64,000 nucleotides of DNA from Trinickia diaoshuihuensis (GTDB lineage Bacteria > Pseudomonadota > Gammaproteobacteria > Burkholderiales > Burkholderiaceae), in the NCBI RefSeq assembly GCF_003390925.1, contig NZ_QUBS01000026.1:62001-126000 (forward strand), in the 5' to 3' direction. Position numbers and translations under genes: made by a program. This document shows, in pieces, positions 38,601 through 44,804 of the stretch. The notes under the pieces are model-generated. The model was not told where the DNA came from. It did no database searches and saw only the letters and a list, made by a program, of their open reading frames with translations. Within the stretch, counting starts at the first letter, position 1, and every line of letters starts with the position of its first letter.

Positions 38601-41600
38601 CCGGCAAGCGACGAGCCCGATGCGGCCGATGAGGACGGCATCACCGCTGATTCGACCGCCGCGCCGCCGGCGGCGCGGCCCGGGCGAGCCGCTCCGCCGG
38701 TCGAACCGTTCGGCTACGAGTTGCGGCCCACGGTCTATGTCACCGACCCCGCCCAAGCCGCCGCGCTCGACTATATCGAACGCGCACGCCGATATGGACT
38801 GACCACGGAGCAGGCGCGCAGCCTCGTTCAGCCCGTCGCGCTCGACGACGTCTCGGGCTTTTTCGACGCGCGTCAGGCTTCGGTCAAGTCGAGCACCGTG
38901 AACCGCACGCGCGACTATGTGAGCGCAAGCGGCGGCACGGCTTACTACGTTTCCGGCGATATCTACAACCTCGGCGGATTGAACGCCGCCATGAACGATG
39001 TCGCCGAACTGGCCAACGCGCATTATCGATCGATCGTCGGTATCGTTGCCGACGAGCTGGCGCAAACGGGCGCCGATGTCATACCGATGCGCACGGGCGG
39101 CGACGAGGTGGGCATCGTCGTGGCGGGGCAGCTCGACGAGGGCGCGCTGCGCGAAGCCTTGCAAGCGGCTCAACGACGGCTGACCGCCTATGCCGAGCAG
39201 AACGGATTGACCGATATCCCGCATCCCAAGCGCGAGGGCGAGTACGGCGTCGGCATGCATCTGGGCTACGCGACGATTACCGAAAGCAGCACGCTCTCGG
39301 AGATATTCACGCAGGCCGATAAGGGCGTCAACCGCAGCAAGACGTTGCAGGCGAGGCTTTCGAGCCAAGCCGGCCCCGGCGGGCAGCCGCCCGAGGTTAA
39401 ACTGAGCGCGCCCGGACAGTCCGGCGAGACGCAAGGACAGGGCGGGATCGAATCGGATTGGAGCGAAGACGATGTCACAGCAAACGCGGGACGCTCGCCT
39501 CGGCTTGACGGGGTTGAGTCCGAAGCAGCGGGAAGAGCGCATCCGGCAACTCGAACGGGAAGCGGCGCACAAGCAGGCAGCGGCCCAAGCGGAGCTGGAG
39601 AAACAACGGTCCCAACGCAAGAAGGACAAAGCCTAGCGGACGATGAACCGGCGCCGTACGTCCGCGATGCGCTCGTCTGGTCCAAGGGGTGGAAGGGCGA
39701 TATCACGGCTACGGTGGCAAGCGAGCCCGATGCTCGCGTCTTGATCTCGCCGACGCAAGCGTCGGCCGGCGGTGGCGATAAGCCTCAAGTCTTGCTCTCC
39801 ACGGGCTGGCGTTTGACGCCTTCGCGCGGCGGCCGAGTCGTCGCGAACGCCATCGACGCCATGGGACTCGCGCATGCGTCGGAGTTGACGATCGGAGGCG
39901 CCGATCGTGAGCGGGAAATGGCGGAGGCCGCCGAGCGCGGCACCGATGTCCGCGACACGATGCTGGGCCGCACACTCGAACAAGCATGCGCTCATCTAAA
40001 CAGAACGCCGATCGACTGGCGGGTCAGCGGCGGACTTCATAGCCGAGTGACCGTCCAATTGGCGCCCGACATCACGTCGGAGCCTTCGTCATCCGCGTCG
40101 TCTTCCGTGCTGTCGTTGGCGCGGCAGATGCCCGACCTCATCGTCTCGTGCCCGCCCGCTCGCTCACCGCTGACGCGATTCGGCGGCGCGCCGGGGACGC
40201 ACGCAGACTTCGTCGTCGCCGCAGCGGTTCGCGATGGACAAATGATCGACGGGACCGGCGCGCCGCTTTCCGCCCAAGCACTTGCGCACCAGGTTGTCGG
40301 CGCCGACACGTTTCCGAAGCGCATTCGCGTGGTGTTGCTGACCGACGGCGAGGCGCCCGGCGCGGCGTCTGCGTTGGCGCGCTTGCTGCGGCATTTGCAG
40401 ATTCCCGTGCTCGCACGCGACCATGCCGTGAGCGCCGACGACGAAAACGCGTGGCGGCTGCATACGGGCGATGAGGCGCCACCTTCGCCCGCAGCCGGCG
40501 AGACGGCTGACGTCGTGCTCGGTTACGGCAATTCGAAGGTGGCTTATGCGTTGACCATGCCCGGCGAGCCGCCGCGCGTGGTGACGGTGCTGCGAGATTC
40601 GCGGCCGGCCGACACGCTGGAGCAAGAGCAAGCCGTGCTGGAAGCGCTGCGAAACGAGGGCGTGCCGGTACTCGATGTGTCGCTGGGGCGTTACCTCGGC
40701 CGGCCGGCCGTGTTCTCCGACCGCTACGCGACGAGCTACAAGGCCTTGATGAAGGCCATCGAAGGGGAACCACGCGACGAAGCGGCCGAGCGAGCCATAC
40801 TCGCGTTGCTGCGCCGCGCGCGAATACCGATCACACCGCAGACGGCCGCATCGATTACACGCGTGCACGATGCGCTCGTTACACGCAGCGTCGACATCAC
40901 CGACTTCGATATGTTCTTGGGACGAATCGGAGCGGATGGGCGCCCGGACGGCCGCGCGGTCGTCGCAGACCCGCTGCGATGGAGACGAGCGATACCGATG
41001 GGGCCGCACCTTGACGATTTGCCGTGGCTGTCGCGGCTCGTGCGCGCAGCGGCGCGTGAGCCGCAGGGCGAACGCCAGGCCGCCGAGCCTTTGGACCTCG
41101 GCGCTTTGGCTGAGGTCGCACCCGGCGTGGACGGCCGTTCCGTTGTCTTGACCGACACCGCTGGACGGTCCGTGCAAGCGGTCTTCTTGAGCGGACGCCG
41201 CGGGCCTCCGACCGATCCCGAGGATATCCTGTTGCCGAACGGCGAGAAGCGCGGACAACGCTTCGAGTTGTTGCGCGACCCGAGCGACGGCACGCTCGTC
41301 GTCTTACCGCGCATGCGTGGGGGCGCGGTCGACGATGATCCGGAGAAGCAAGGCGCGCCTGCGCTCGCGGTCCCGCTTCGGGCGCTGTACGAGACGACGC
41401 TTGCGCCCGAAGGGTACGGACAGTTGTTGGCCGATACGCGGGCGTCGTTGCAGCCTGTGCGCGGCATCACAACGGCTCGCTCCGATTTCGTCGAGGCGCT
41501 GCGCACGCGCATCGAGCCCATATTGCAGGTCGAGCCGCGCCCGCCGGGCGGCGAGGCGGGCAAGCGTCGAACGCTCGAAGGCGAGGGCGAGCCACACGAT

Positions 41601-42119
41601 CGGGCGGTACGCTACATCGTCAATACGGCGTTGCTCGTGGCCCGGTCATCGATGTCCGATGACGAGTTGCGCGCGAGTCCGGCGATCCGTTCGCATGCGA
41701 AAGCGTTGGATTTGGTCGTCGGAATCCGGACGCTCAATGTGCGTAACAGCGAAAGCCTCGCATTGCGCGATGCCGATCACTATCTGTCGAATCTCGTTCA
41801 AGAGTGGCAAATACCCTTCGAGCGACGCGGCGCGGGAGAGGATCGAACGCCTTCGACCCGGCTGGCGCGGCTTTCGGGGATCGTTGCGCGAACCTACGAT
41901 CTGACGAAGGCGCGAGGGCGGACGGGTTCGCCAGGCTCATTGCCGTCCGACGCCGACGTCTCGCTGATGGAGCCCCATGACATTCCCGCGTCCGCGCCCG
42001 GCGGTCGCGCGTGGGCGGCGCTTGGTACGCGCGATTTCTTGCGGATGGCCAAGGGCGGCACATCCGACGCGCATTGGATCCTCACCGACGTGCCGGGCGC
42101 CGGACCCCTCGCAACCTGA
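29649..42119 (+). CDS. giant multidomain protein with Nudix, tandem GGDEF-like and kinase-like domains, putative effector or toxin
   Basis: One uninterrupted frame of about 4,156 residues; the in-phase TTG at 29511 would make 4,202. ATG 29649 is preferred, but no start has a good ribosome site. Order by residue: proline/serine-rich start; two homologous Ala-rich helical modules (about 30-591 and 609-1171); a region with hydrophobic helices (about 1463-1548, perhaps DUF4781-like); a linker motif ILLPN..RGQRFE..DP (about 1714-1808); an alpha/beta region with two 'FAxxLAxE' strands (about 1898-2331); a Nudix domain (about 2463-2584); GGDEF-like domains (about 2781-2986 and 3029-3236, sites GGDEL and GGDEV); a disordered stretch; a weak kinase-like domain (about 3621-3784); the linker motif again (about 3818-3898); an unknown C-terminus. 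No signal peptide is seen. Base composition matches the genome. No secretion genes are near. Host-directed effector function is inference. Confidence 0.85.
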   Translation: MIDGPNGVMMGVPLRPAPSDPPPPPSAADVSSAQSALRGQLKGNSPNDAAALKAAIDEIERTNAAITREALARAAILLQEQADAARAAQSDTHVDAIEQAASEVGLTHVFDTSTLDAAAKSLSAKPLATSPAGTSKPIDASAARTAIQQGLDGGMTLAEAVNAARVQFGGDERNEVSLDEAALAIEGDAAAEAQAGHADADLLKAAAQQVDGLDIFAKPVQEAALKALTVDVQPSAGLDAAAAQAQNAYRTYQTDKANHASDAQLASDQAAYHRALSSELDAAAGQQNGNWRGDLLQIDRRWQAQQTVLKLNTAKGVALAPKAGDLLVSLKAAQIVDAVESSRIAGGANANLTAAQTLTRQLAGTPTCSALGQEVGDDGRIVDLRAAALADITGARAKDPQGTLAAEGAALSKYRGTAIFDTLLRDTLAAGATAHNEQAVGTPGNLSDIADLLESTAKASPELAKALFSMLQEKIVSLVGHGPEYMFAGSETMRERDSYYGPLARIVDAAGGPQSTAVQPVVGALKTKLQALLDELNREKAAHEDPVANAFQPLAYLSNAQLNDPTTLYQALIDQSPNTDLGKTLATYTGLKPHPAPVTPAAEGAGTLATAESALNQQLKAGQPDAAALQSALAAARKANPSIDDKTWAEAMLAQQGQTDAQAINSGKAKAPGDLIAQAASELRQDQLFDARTLEAATSALQSGQVANGGLAPNVPLSDQGGPSAAQYLQGLVSDGMTMKEAIALTRAWLSGSKQSDIVLTQAALTVLGQQNLPTYYKDTANTDPIDLAAQQLKAVDLIDSATIDKVVNGAPASPTEPAVIGMKQDVKPDTDALNGKKGEGGLIGKVDTAYSAWQAAQSKADKNKSDAADQNAAADALRQYHEALSAALNAAAGKAPTDSAWQSDPLHVDTMWKAQNALELAALQPQIDAAQAAGKDSPEAKSLETAFGQWQTGLDALQIIGQVQYARQAATPAGGDAAGGDVAAAQMLTYETYGLDQGDPQLYQQVMGDAAVSQLKESALASITGAASSRDSAQARLHAVGTRLQAYQGTLLYAQLLDGAASDPAVKQLLGAIHDAVYGQKKDPDKLKTLADILEGTSPDMAAFVLQEMFPGGAKDSGFSPAQLVAWTKSANDLTQISRIYAAGGGARNAGMTALRGALEQMIVANQDFGSVDYSSRLNMQTSVSEGGAVVWGEGLGLGGLKKHGGQMQLAQDMLDDDAKSELGIEIARETGFGDLGKPAAPVGTGGGASSLTADTAFAPGVGTVVTAQQHLAGLQWQDGMQVATSYDQVLNTIGQANGLKADYSPGSLADEQALSIGEFALFNANDVIFDASGHKTTLGDVAEGLLKGEGVKKPSGSAPVTVASLSGQWWKSRAPSTDDKGTSFTLLEGLAADGHMIDVGPANTTARNGYADWQSNTGFDKGFMLVQPHWVVDARGAVQTGNAYFVDYKPYDHWYDWENLRGDIVTGLTIAGGILAMITLPETAPLWLVMLSEAADLGFAVSAAAGTVDAVRKLSAPGGARNWTNWLNLAASAFGGVASGAGLLARTGTMAARLSAGDAAFADAARIAGVSRNATPLELAQAELAAPGYRGMRLFDDSWTARLLRARLTGSNAAALRTAAATRGLSSLAGSGAFKAAGVLAMLTNVGSMGQQAYTLLRSGDRATLSDWFDFLSSAGLMASGAGVSRIHAATAADERRVAGAERNAPTVNVDGLAIAAHENPLTVVGFTRSADGRSIQIRLADGSVIDTQAFGGARTAASVQPDDILLPNQRDRGQRFEVVADPDMGGFVLLPRIRGGATDDDPWASGENAQNDDDSIPAFGGLPRLTRPKARPGERDHLLYSALPVVEDPAAVLYVPRGGSGARSSEAAAGGPAGQPDGTIAHARGPRPPIRRSPEDRGPFETGFPVKKSEYPLSEWMAEYVSETGLIYTEARRVDKQWVFRPNHERRDATNVITIAPDIHVVSALGTPDALFDLNGRPVTAIMDLRRRLITPQRLANRLSENVGLEERSYTPGQPIAVLAEYTAGGADSFAQQLANEVHAPVYGLEGSYEDRNWLLHFPETVSHPVWQPDVTGRRALSGGAQPIRVKWNLLERRQSSDLEVFANDDPVKIDTYLAPQGMFVINGDTSELTARGPERVARSARAAGHTPNTPVMLLTTEADAQRHPFARALADELGSPVLVMTDDAWVPGGSAVRKNTVTVSRVEGAQNKRVQIDEDGNVSFLDTQQNRGSTVWLNFGPMQRSLEYFEQKRGTMDDVVMQTFEVPRSLLDEIRRRAVHQGDATAPGNEQKPVLGDWLASPDQFGLRWDDVMRLQEQIIPGSAKTIVVPPRAHGPGGPSTGAAAPANMVQFAARLPARPPARPAAQTTPAVGEDRPAPLIHPRRKEDGTPVEIETPTQPSDPSTWHDPAATAVFVPDGAHPAVLNGVPMTQWEPPATSEGWQTVSGQNPDIVEPPADASVKKAGVVILEPDGRVWIIESTNHFTGPRSFPKGSVDEGLSLQATAIKEGYEETGLHVELLAHLTDFKTKTGKTRTRYYLARRIGGNPAAMGWETQGMYLVPRGELAGTVRTARDLRVVRALLQYEADAEPLAPAGGEQAASDSMGLPARALSEDEQAFRAQLEGATIGDDAFELSHLTDPGVAVNLVVEDATGPIGSGPINAGTVRVLDLRKGDLPKGSGHQLLACALEQADVRPTQRLVLDDVEHPETIAAREAGLPAEQTPLARTAMRALTELGLTPASANYEANARGHWNLVVELAGEGRASSPDALATDEAPVQFKDPDALASEAFLAVAQQYDLSPEAIEDLQWKSPRDNTTKFFDARQGHVKATTVSDASRHVAATDDSAYYISADIYNLGGLNAAFEDVAEHANVHYEAMARIAADALEQTGAKVVPMRTGGDELGFVVVGAVDDDAIAAALGSARERIADYAEEQGLADIPHPKRKGEKGVGMHFGSAPILPGLSLSDIFTQADLGVNRSKTSGTRPASDEPDAADEDGITADSTAAPPAARPGRAAPPVEPFGYELRPTVYVTDPAQAAALDYIERARRYGLTTEQARSLVQPVALDDVSGFFDARQASVKSSTVNRTRDYVSASGGTAYYVSGDIYNLGGLNAAMNDVAELANAHYRSIVGIVADELAQTGADVIPMRTGGDEVGIVVAGQLDEGALREALQAAQRRLTAYAEQNGLTDIPHPKREGEYGVGMHLGYATITESSTLSEIFTQADKGVNRSKTLQARLSSQAGPGGQPPEVKLSAPGQSGETQGQGGIESDWSEDDVTANAGRSPRLDGVESEAAGRAHPATRTGSGAQAGSGPSGAGETTVPTQEGQSLADDEPAPYVRDALVWSKGWKGDITATVASEPDARVLISPTQASAGGGDKPQVLLSTGWRLTPSRGGRVVANAIDAMGLAHASELTIGGADREREMAEAAERGTDVRDTMLGRTLEQACAHLNRTPIDWRVSGGLHSRVTVQLAPDITSEPSSSASSSVLSLARQMPDLIVSCPPARSPLTRFGGAPGTHADFVVAAAVRDGQMIDGTGAPLSAQALAHQVVGADTFPKRIRVVLLTDGEAPGAASALARLLRHLQIPVLARDHAVSADDENAWRLHTGDEAPPSPAAGETADVVLGYGNSKVAYALTMPGEPPRVVTVLRDSRPADTLEQEQAVLEALRNEGVPVLDVSLGRYLGRPAVFSDRYATSYKALMKAIEGEPRDEAAERAILALLRRARIPITPQTAASITRVHDALVTRSVDITDFDMFLGRIGADGRPDGRAVVADPLRWRRAIPMGPHLDDLPWLSRLVRAAAREPQGERQAAEPLDLGALAEVAPGVDGRSVVLTDTAGRSVQAVFLSGRRGPPTDPEDILLPNGEKRGQRFELLRDPSDGTLVVLPRMRGGAVDDDPEKQGAPALAVPLRALYETTLAPEGYGQLLADTRASLQPVRGITTARSDFVEALRTRIEPILQVEPRPPGGEAGKRRTLEGEGEPHDRAVRYIVNTALLVARSSMSDDELRASPAIRSHAKALDLVVGIRTLNVRNSESLALRDADHYLSNLVQEWQIPFERRGAGEDRTPSTRLARLSGIVARTYDLTKARGRTGSPGSLPSDADVSLMEPHDIPASAPGGRAWAALGTRDFLRMAKGGTSDAHWILTDVPGAGPLAT
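37036..37400 (+). other. Nudix domain inside the giant protein
   Basis: The Nudix box lies at about 37120-37192: FPKGSVDEG, then AIKEGYEETGL. The Glu-Glu pair that binds magnesium is kept, the Arg of the box is Lys, and the Glu expected six residues after the first Gly is Leu. The domain also has the VVILEPDGRVWIIEST strand before and YYLARR after the box. Nudix domains cleave nucleoside diphosphates linked to another group; some plant pathogen effectors use them. Confidence 0.8.
37990..38606 (+). repeat. GGDEF-like domain, copy 1 (giant protein)
   Basis: Codes for FFDARQGHVKATTV, the metal-Asp strand YYISADIYNLGGLN, GGDEL at 38340-38354 and IFTQADLGVNRSKT, which corresponds to the AD..LY.AK end of GGDEF domains. 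It aligns without gaps to copy 2 at a constant offset of 756 bp. Confidence 0.85.
38733..39355 (+). repeat. GGDEF-like domain, copy 2 (giant protein)
   Basis: Codes for FFDARQASVKSSTV, YYVSGDIYNLGGLN, GGDEV at 39096-39110 and IFTQADKGVNRSKT. Long stretches are identical in DNA to copy 1 at an offset of 756 bp, for example around 38961 versus 38205, indicating a tandem duplication. Confidence 0.85.
40510..41000 (+). other. possible kinase-like domain in the giant protein
   Basis: LGYGNSKVAYAL resembles a nucleotide loop, followed by VVTVLRD, a glutamate-rich helix, and VDITDFDMFLG with GRAVVADPLRW, which recalls the 'D..dF.....dG.vvv.DP' pattern of atypical kinase-like toxin domains. This is pattern resemblance only. 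Confidence 0.4.
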
Positions 42120-42289
42120 GCGGCGGATCCGCCGGGCGGCCCAAAGCAACGCATGCAGCCGGGGCCGCCGGGGAATCGTCCTGCCCGGCTGGTTGCCGCG
42201 AGCGTACGCACCCATTACACTTTGCGCCTGCCATGCGGGAATCGCGGGCAAGCGCTTGCGGCCGAGTCCGCCGAATCCGGAAAGAATCA

Positions 42290-42721
42290 ATGAGACGACT
42301 GTTCCCCAGCGTGCTAGCGGCCATGTTTTTCGCGGCCGGGGCGCACGCGCAAAGCGATGCGTCAGGGCCCTTCGTCACGCCCGCGGGAAGCGCGCAATTC
42401 GAGCGTGTCGGCGGTGACTACGTCGCCTCGCTCGATGGAACGGCTTTCGATCGCTTCGGTGCGCGCGCACTCGTGCATTTCGACGATGAGGGCGAGGCCG
42501 GCCAAGCCGTTGCCCGTATGCTGGTCGCCACCGATTCGGGGCCGGCCCTGTACGACTTCCGCCGCCGTCCACCGCTCGTGGAGCGCACGGGTAAGCGCAT
42601 GAACTTGCAACGCGTCTTTTGGCAAGGCGACGAGGTCGTGATGCAGAGCCCCGAAGGATGGTACCGTTTCAAGGGCGGTATCTTGACGAAGCTTCAATCG
42701 TCCAAGACGATCTACCGGTAA
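42290..42721 (+). CDS. small secreted protein of unknown function
   Basis: 143 residues from ATG 42290, with GGAAAG 6-11 bases upstream. A signal peptide MRRLFPSVLAAMFFAAGAHA ends at residue 20 with a standard AxA site, so the mature ~123-residue protein should be periplasmic or secreted. It is beta-rich with FERVGGDYVASLDG, ALVHFDDEGEAG and VFWQGDEVVMQSPEGWYRF. No family was recognised. It lies 170 bp after the giant gene on the same strand; a 14-bp palindrome at 42121-42134 sits just past the giant gene's stop without a T-run. Confidence 0.75.
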   Translation: MRRLFPSVLAAMFFAAGAHAQSDASGPFVTPAGSAQFERVGGDYVASLDGTAFDRFGARALVHFDDEGEAGQAVARMLVATDSGPALYDFRRRPPLVERTGKRMNLQRVFWQGDEVVMQSPEGWYRFKGGILTKLQSSKTIYR

Positions 42722-42783
42722 TCGCTTCTCGCGCCTGAGCCTTGCACAGCGCGCGGTTCGTTCATTTGATGTAACGCCACGAC

Positions 42784-44181
42784 ATGACAAATACCCCGGC
42801 GGCGACGCCGTTCAGCGAGCTCGCGCTCGCACCGGCCACGCTCGCGAACCTGACCCGGCTCGGCTATGTCTCGATGACGCCGATCCAAGCCGCTAGCTTG
42901 CCGGTCGCCCTGGCCGGGCTAGATCTGATCGCTCAGGCGAAAACGGGCAGCGGCAAGACGGCGGCATTCGCGCTTGCGCTGCTCGCACGGCTGGATGCGC
43001 GCCGGTTCGACGTGCAAGCGATGGTGTTGTGCCCCACGCGCGAACTTGCCGATCAAGTCACGCAGGAGATTCGCCGCCTCGCCCGCGCCGAGGAAAACGT
43101 CAAGGTGCTGACGCTATGCGGCGGCACGCCGATGGCGCCGCAAACCGCGAGCCTCGGGCATGGCGCGCATATCGTCGTGGGTACGCCGGGGCGCATCATG
43201 GATCACCTGACGCGCGGCAACCTCGCGCTTGGCGCGCTCAATACGCTCGTGCTCGACGAAGCGGACCGGATGCTCGATATGGGTTTTTACGACGACATCG
43301 CCACGGTCGCGAGCCAATGCCCGAAGGAGCGCCAAACGTTGTTGTTTTCGGCGACCTACCCCGAGGGCATCGTCAAGCTGAGCCAGCGATTCTTGCGCAG
43401 CCCGAAAGAGGTGCGACTCGAGGAGCGCCACGACGACAGCAAGATTCGCCAACGCTTTTATGAGGTGACCGAAGACGAGCGGCTGCACGCGGTCGGCATG
43501 TTGCTCAATCACTACCGCCCGGTGAGTACGATTGGGTTTTGCAATACCAAGCAGCAATGCCGCGATTTGCTCGACGTATTGCGTGCGCAGGGTTTTCATG
43601 CGCTGGCGTTGCATGGCGAGCTCGATCAGCGTGACCGCGATCAGGTGTTGATCCAGTTCGCGAATCGTAGCTGTTCCGTTCTCGTCGCCACCGACGTGGC
43701 GGCGCGGGGGCTCGACTTCGCGCAGTTGGAGGCCGTCATCAACGTCGATGTCACGCCCGATCCCGAAGTGCATGTCCATCGAATCGGCCGGACGGGCCGC
43801 GCGGATCAAGACGGCTGGGCGCTGAGTCTGGCGAGCATGAACGAGATGGGGCGTGTGGGGGCGATCGAGCAAGCGCAAAAGCGCGACGTTGAATGGCACG
43901 CGCTCGCCGAGCTCACGGACGTGGGCAAGGAACCGCTGTTGCCGCCGATGGAAACGCTCCAGATTTTGGGCGGACGCAAAGAAAAAATTCGTCCCGGCGA
44001 CGTTCTGGGCGCACTGACCGGCGAGGCGGGTTTCAGCGGCGCGCAGATCGGCAAAATCAATGTGACCGAGTATTCGACGTACGTTGCGGTCGAGCGCGGG
44101 ATCGCGCGCGAAGTGTTGCGCAAACTCAATGCGGGCAAAATCAAAGGCAAGAAAGTCAAAGTGCGTTTGATGGACGAATGA
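42784..44181 (+). CDS. dbpA: ATP-dependent RNA helicase DbpA
   Basis: 465 residues. DEAD-box motifs: Q motif region with MTPIQAASLP, AKTGSGKT (motif I), PTRELADQV, GTPGR, DEAD in VLDEADRMLDMGF, SAT, then VLVATDVAARGLD and HRIGRTGRADQDGWALS in the second half. The C-terminal domain (about 390-465) with IRPGDVLGALTGEAG and KIKGKKVKVRL is the DbpA RNA-binding domain that recognises hairpin 92 of 23S rRNA. It helps late assembly of the large ribosomal subunit in the cytoplasm. Single gene. Confidence 0.93.
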   Translation: MTNTPAATPFSELALAPATLANLTRLGYVSMTPIQAASLPVALAGLDLIAQAKTGSGKTAAFALALLARLDARRFDVQAMVLCPTRELADQVTQEIRRLARAEENVKVLTLCGGTPMAPQTASLGHGAHIVVGTPGRIMDHLTRGNLALGALNTLVLDEADRMLDMGFYDDIATVASQCPKERQTLLFSATYPEGIVKLSQRFLRSPKEVRLEERHDDSKIRQRFYEVTEDERLHAVGMLLNHYRPVSTIGFCNTKQQCRDLLDVLRAQGFHALALHGELDQRDRDQVLIQFANRSCSVLVATDVAARGLDFAQLEAVINVDVTPDPEVHVHRIGRTGRADQDGWALSLASMNEMGRVGAIEQAQKRDVEWHALAELTDVGKEPLLPPMETLQILGGRKEKIRPGDVLGALTGEAGFSGAQIGKINVTEYSTYVAVERGIAREVLRKLNAGKIKGKKVKVRLMDE

Positions 44182-44259
44182 CGCGGTACGGGGCGCTCGG
44201 TGCCGTGGGCGACTGAGCGGGCGATTATCTTCTCCTTTTTCTTAGTCGAGTCCACTTCG

Positions 44260-44790
44260 ATGATCCATCTCGATCGACAAATCGATACCGAACGCCTGAT
44301 GCTGCGGCTGCCGAGCCGCGAGCATTTCGAGAGCAGCGCCGCGATGTGGTCGGATCCGGAGGTGACGCGCTTCATCGGCGGACGGCCCTTCACGCGCGAG
44401 GAAACATGGGCCCGGCTGCTGCGCTACATCGGTCATTGGCAACTGCTCGATTACGGCTATTGGGTCGTGCTCGAGCGTGAGAGCGGGCGCTATATCGGCG
44501 AAGTGGGGTTCGCCGACTATCACCACGATTTCGGTGCGCTTTCGAACGGGGCGCCCGAGGCCGGCTGGGCGCTTTTGCCGAGCGTGCACGGCAAGGGCTA
44601 CGCGACTGAAGCGGTGCGCGCCGCGACCCGCTGGGCCGACCGCCGCTGGCCGAATAACCGAACGATTTGCCTGATCGATCCGGAGAACGCGCTGTCGCTG
44701 CGTGTCGCGGCTAAATGCGGCTACGTCCCGTTGCAACAGGTCACGCATCGCGGCATGGAATCGATGGTGTGCGAGCGGGTGGTCGGGTAG
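44260..44790 (+). CDS. GNAT family N-acetyltransferase
   Basis: 176 residues from ATG 44260, chosen because the fold starts at LDRQIDTERLMLRLPS. It resembles the RimJ/RimL-type Acetyltransf_3 branch: YWVVLERESGRYIGEVGFADY, AGWALLPSVHGKGYATEAVRAA (acetyl-CoA loop with the Gln/Arg-x-x-Gly-x-Gly/Ala-like HGKGYA), and DPENALSLRVAAKCGY near the C-terminus. It transfers acetyl from acetyl-CoA to an amine; the target is unknown. Confidence 0.88.
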   Translation: MIHLDRQIDTERLMLRLPSREHFESSAAMWSDPEVTRFIGGRPFTREETWARLLRYIGHWQLLDYGYWVVLERESGRYIGEVGFADYHHDFGALSNGAPEAGWALLPSVHGKGYATEAVRAATRWADRRWPNNRTICLIDPENALSLRVAAKCGYVPLQQVTHRGMESMVCERVVG

Positions 44791-44804
44791 AACTCAGGGC
44801 GCGC

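Noticed and set aside
42121-42134. palindrome CGGCGGATCCGCCG after the giant gene as terminator
   Set aside because: No T-run follows and such GC-rich palindromes are frequent in this genome.
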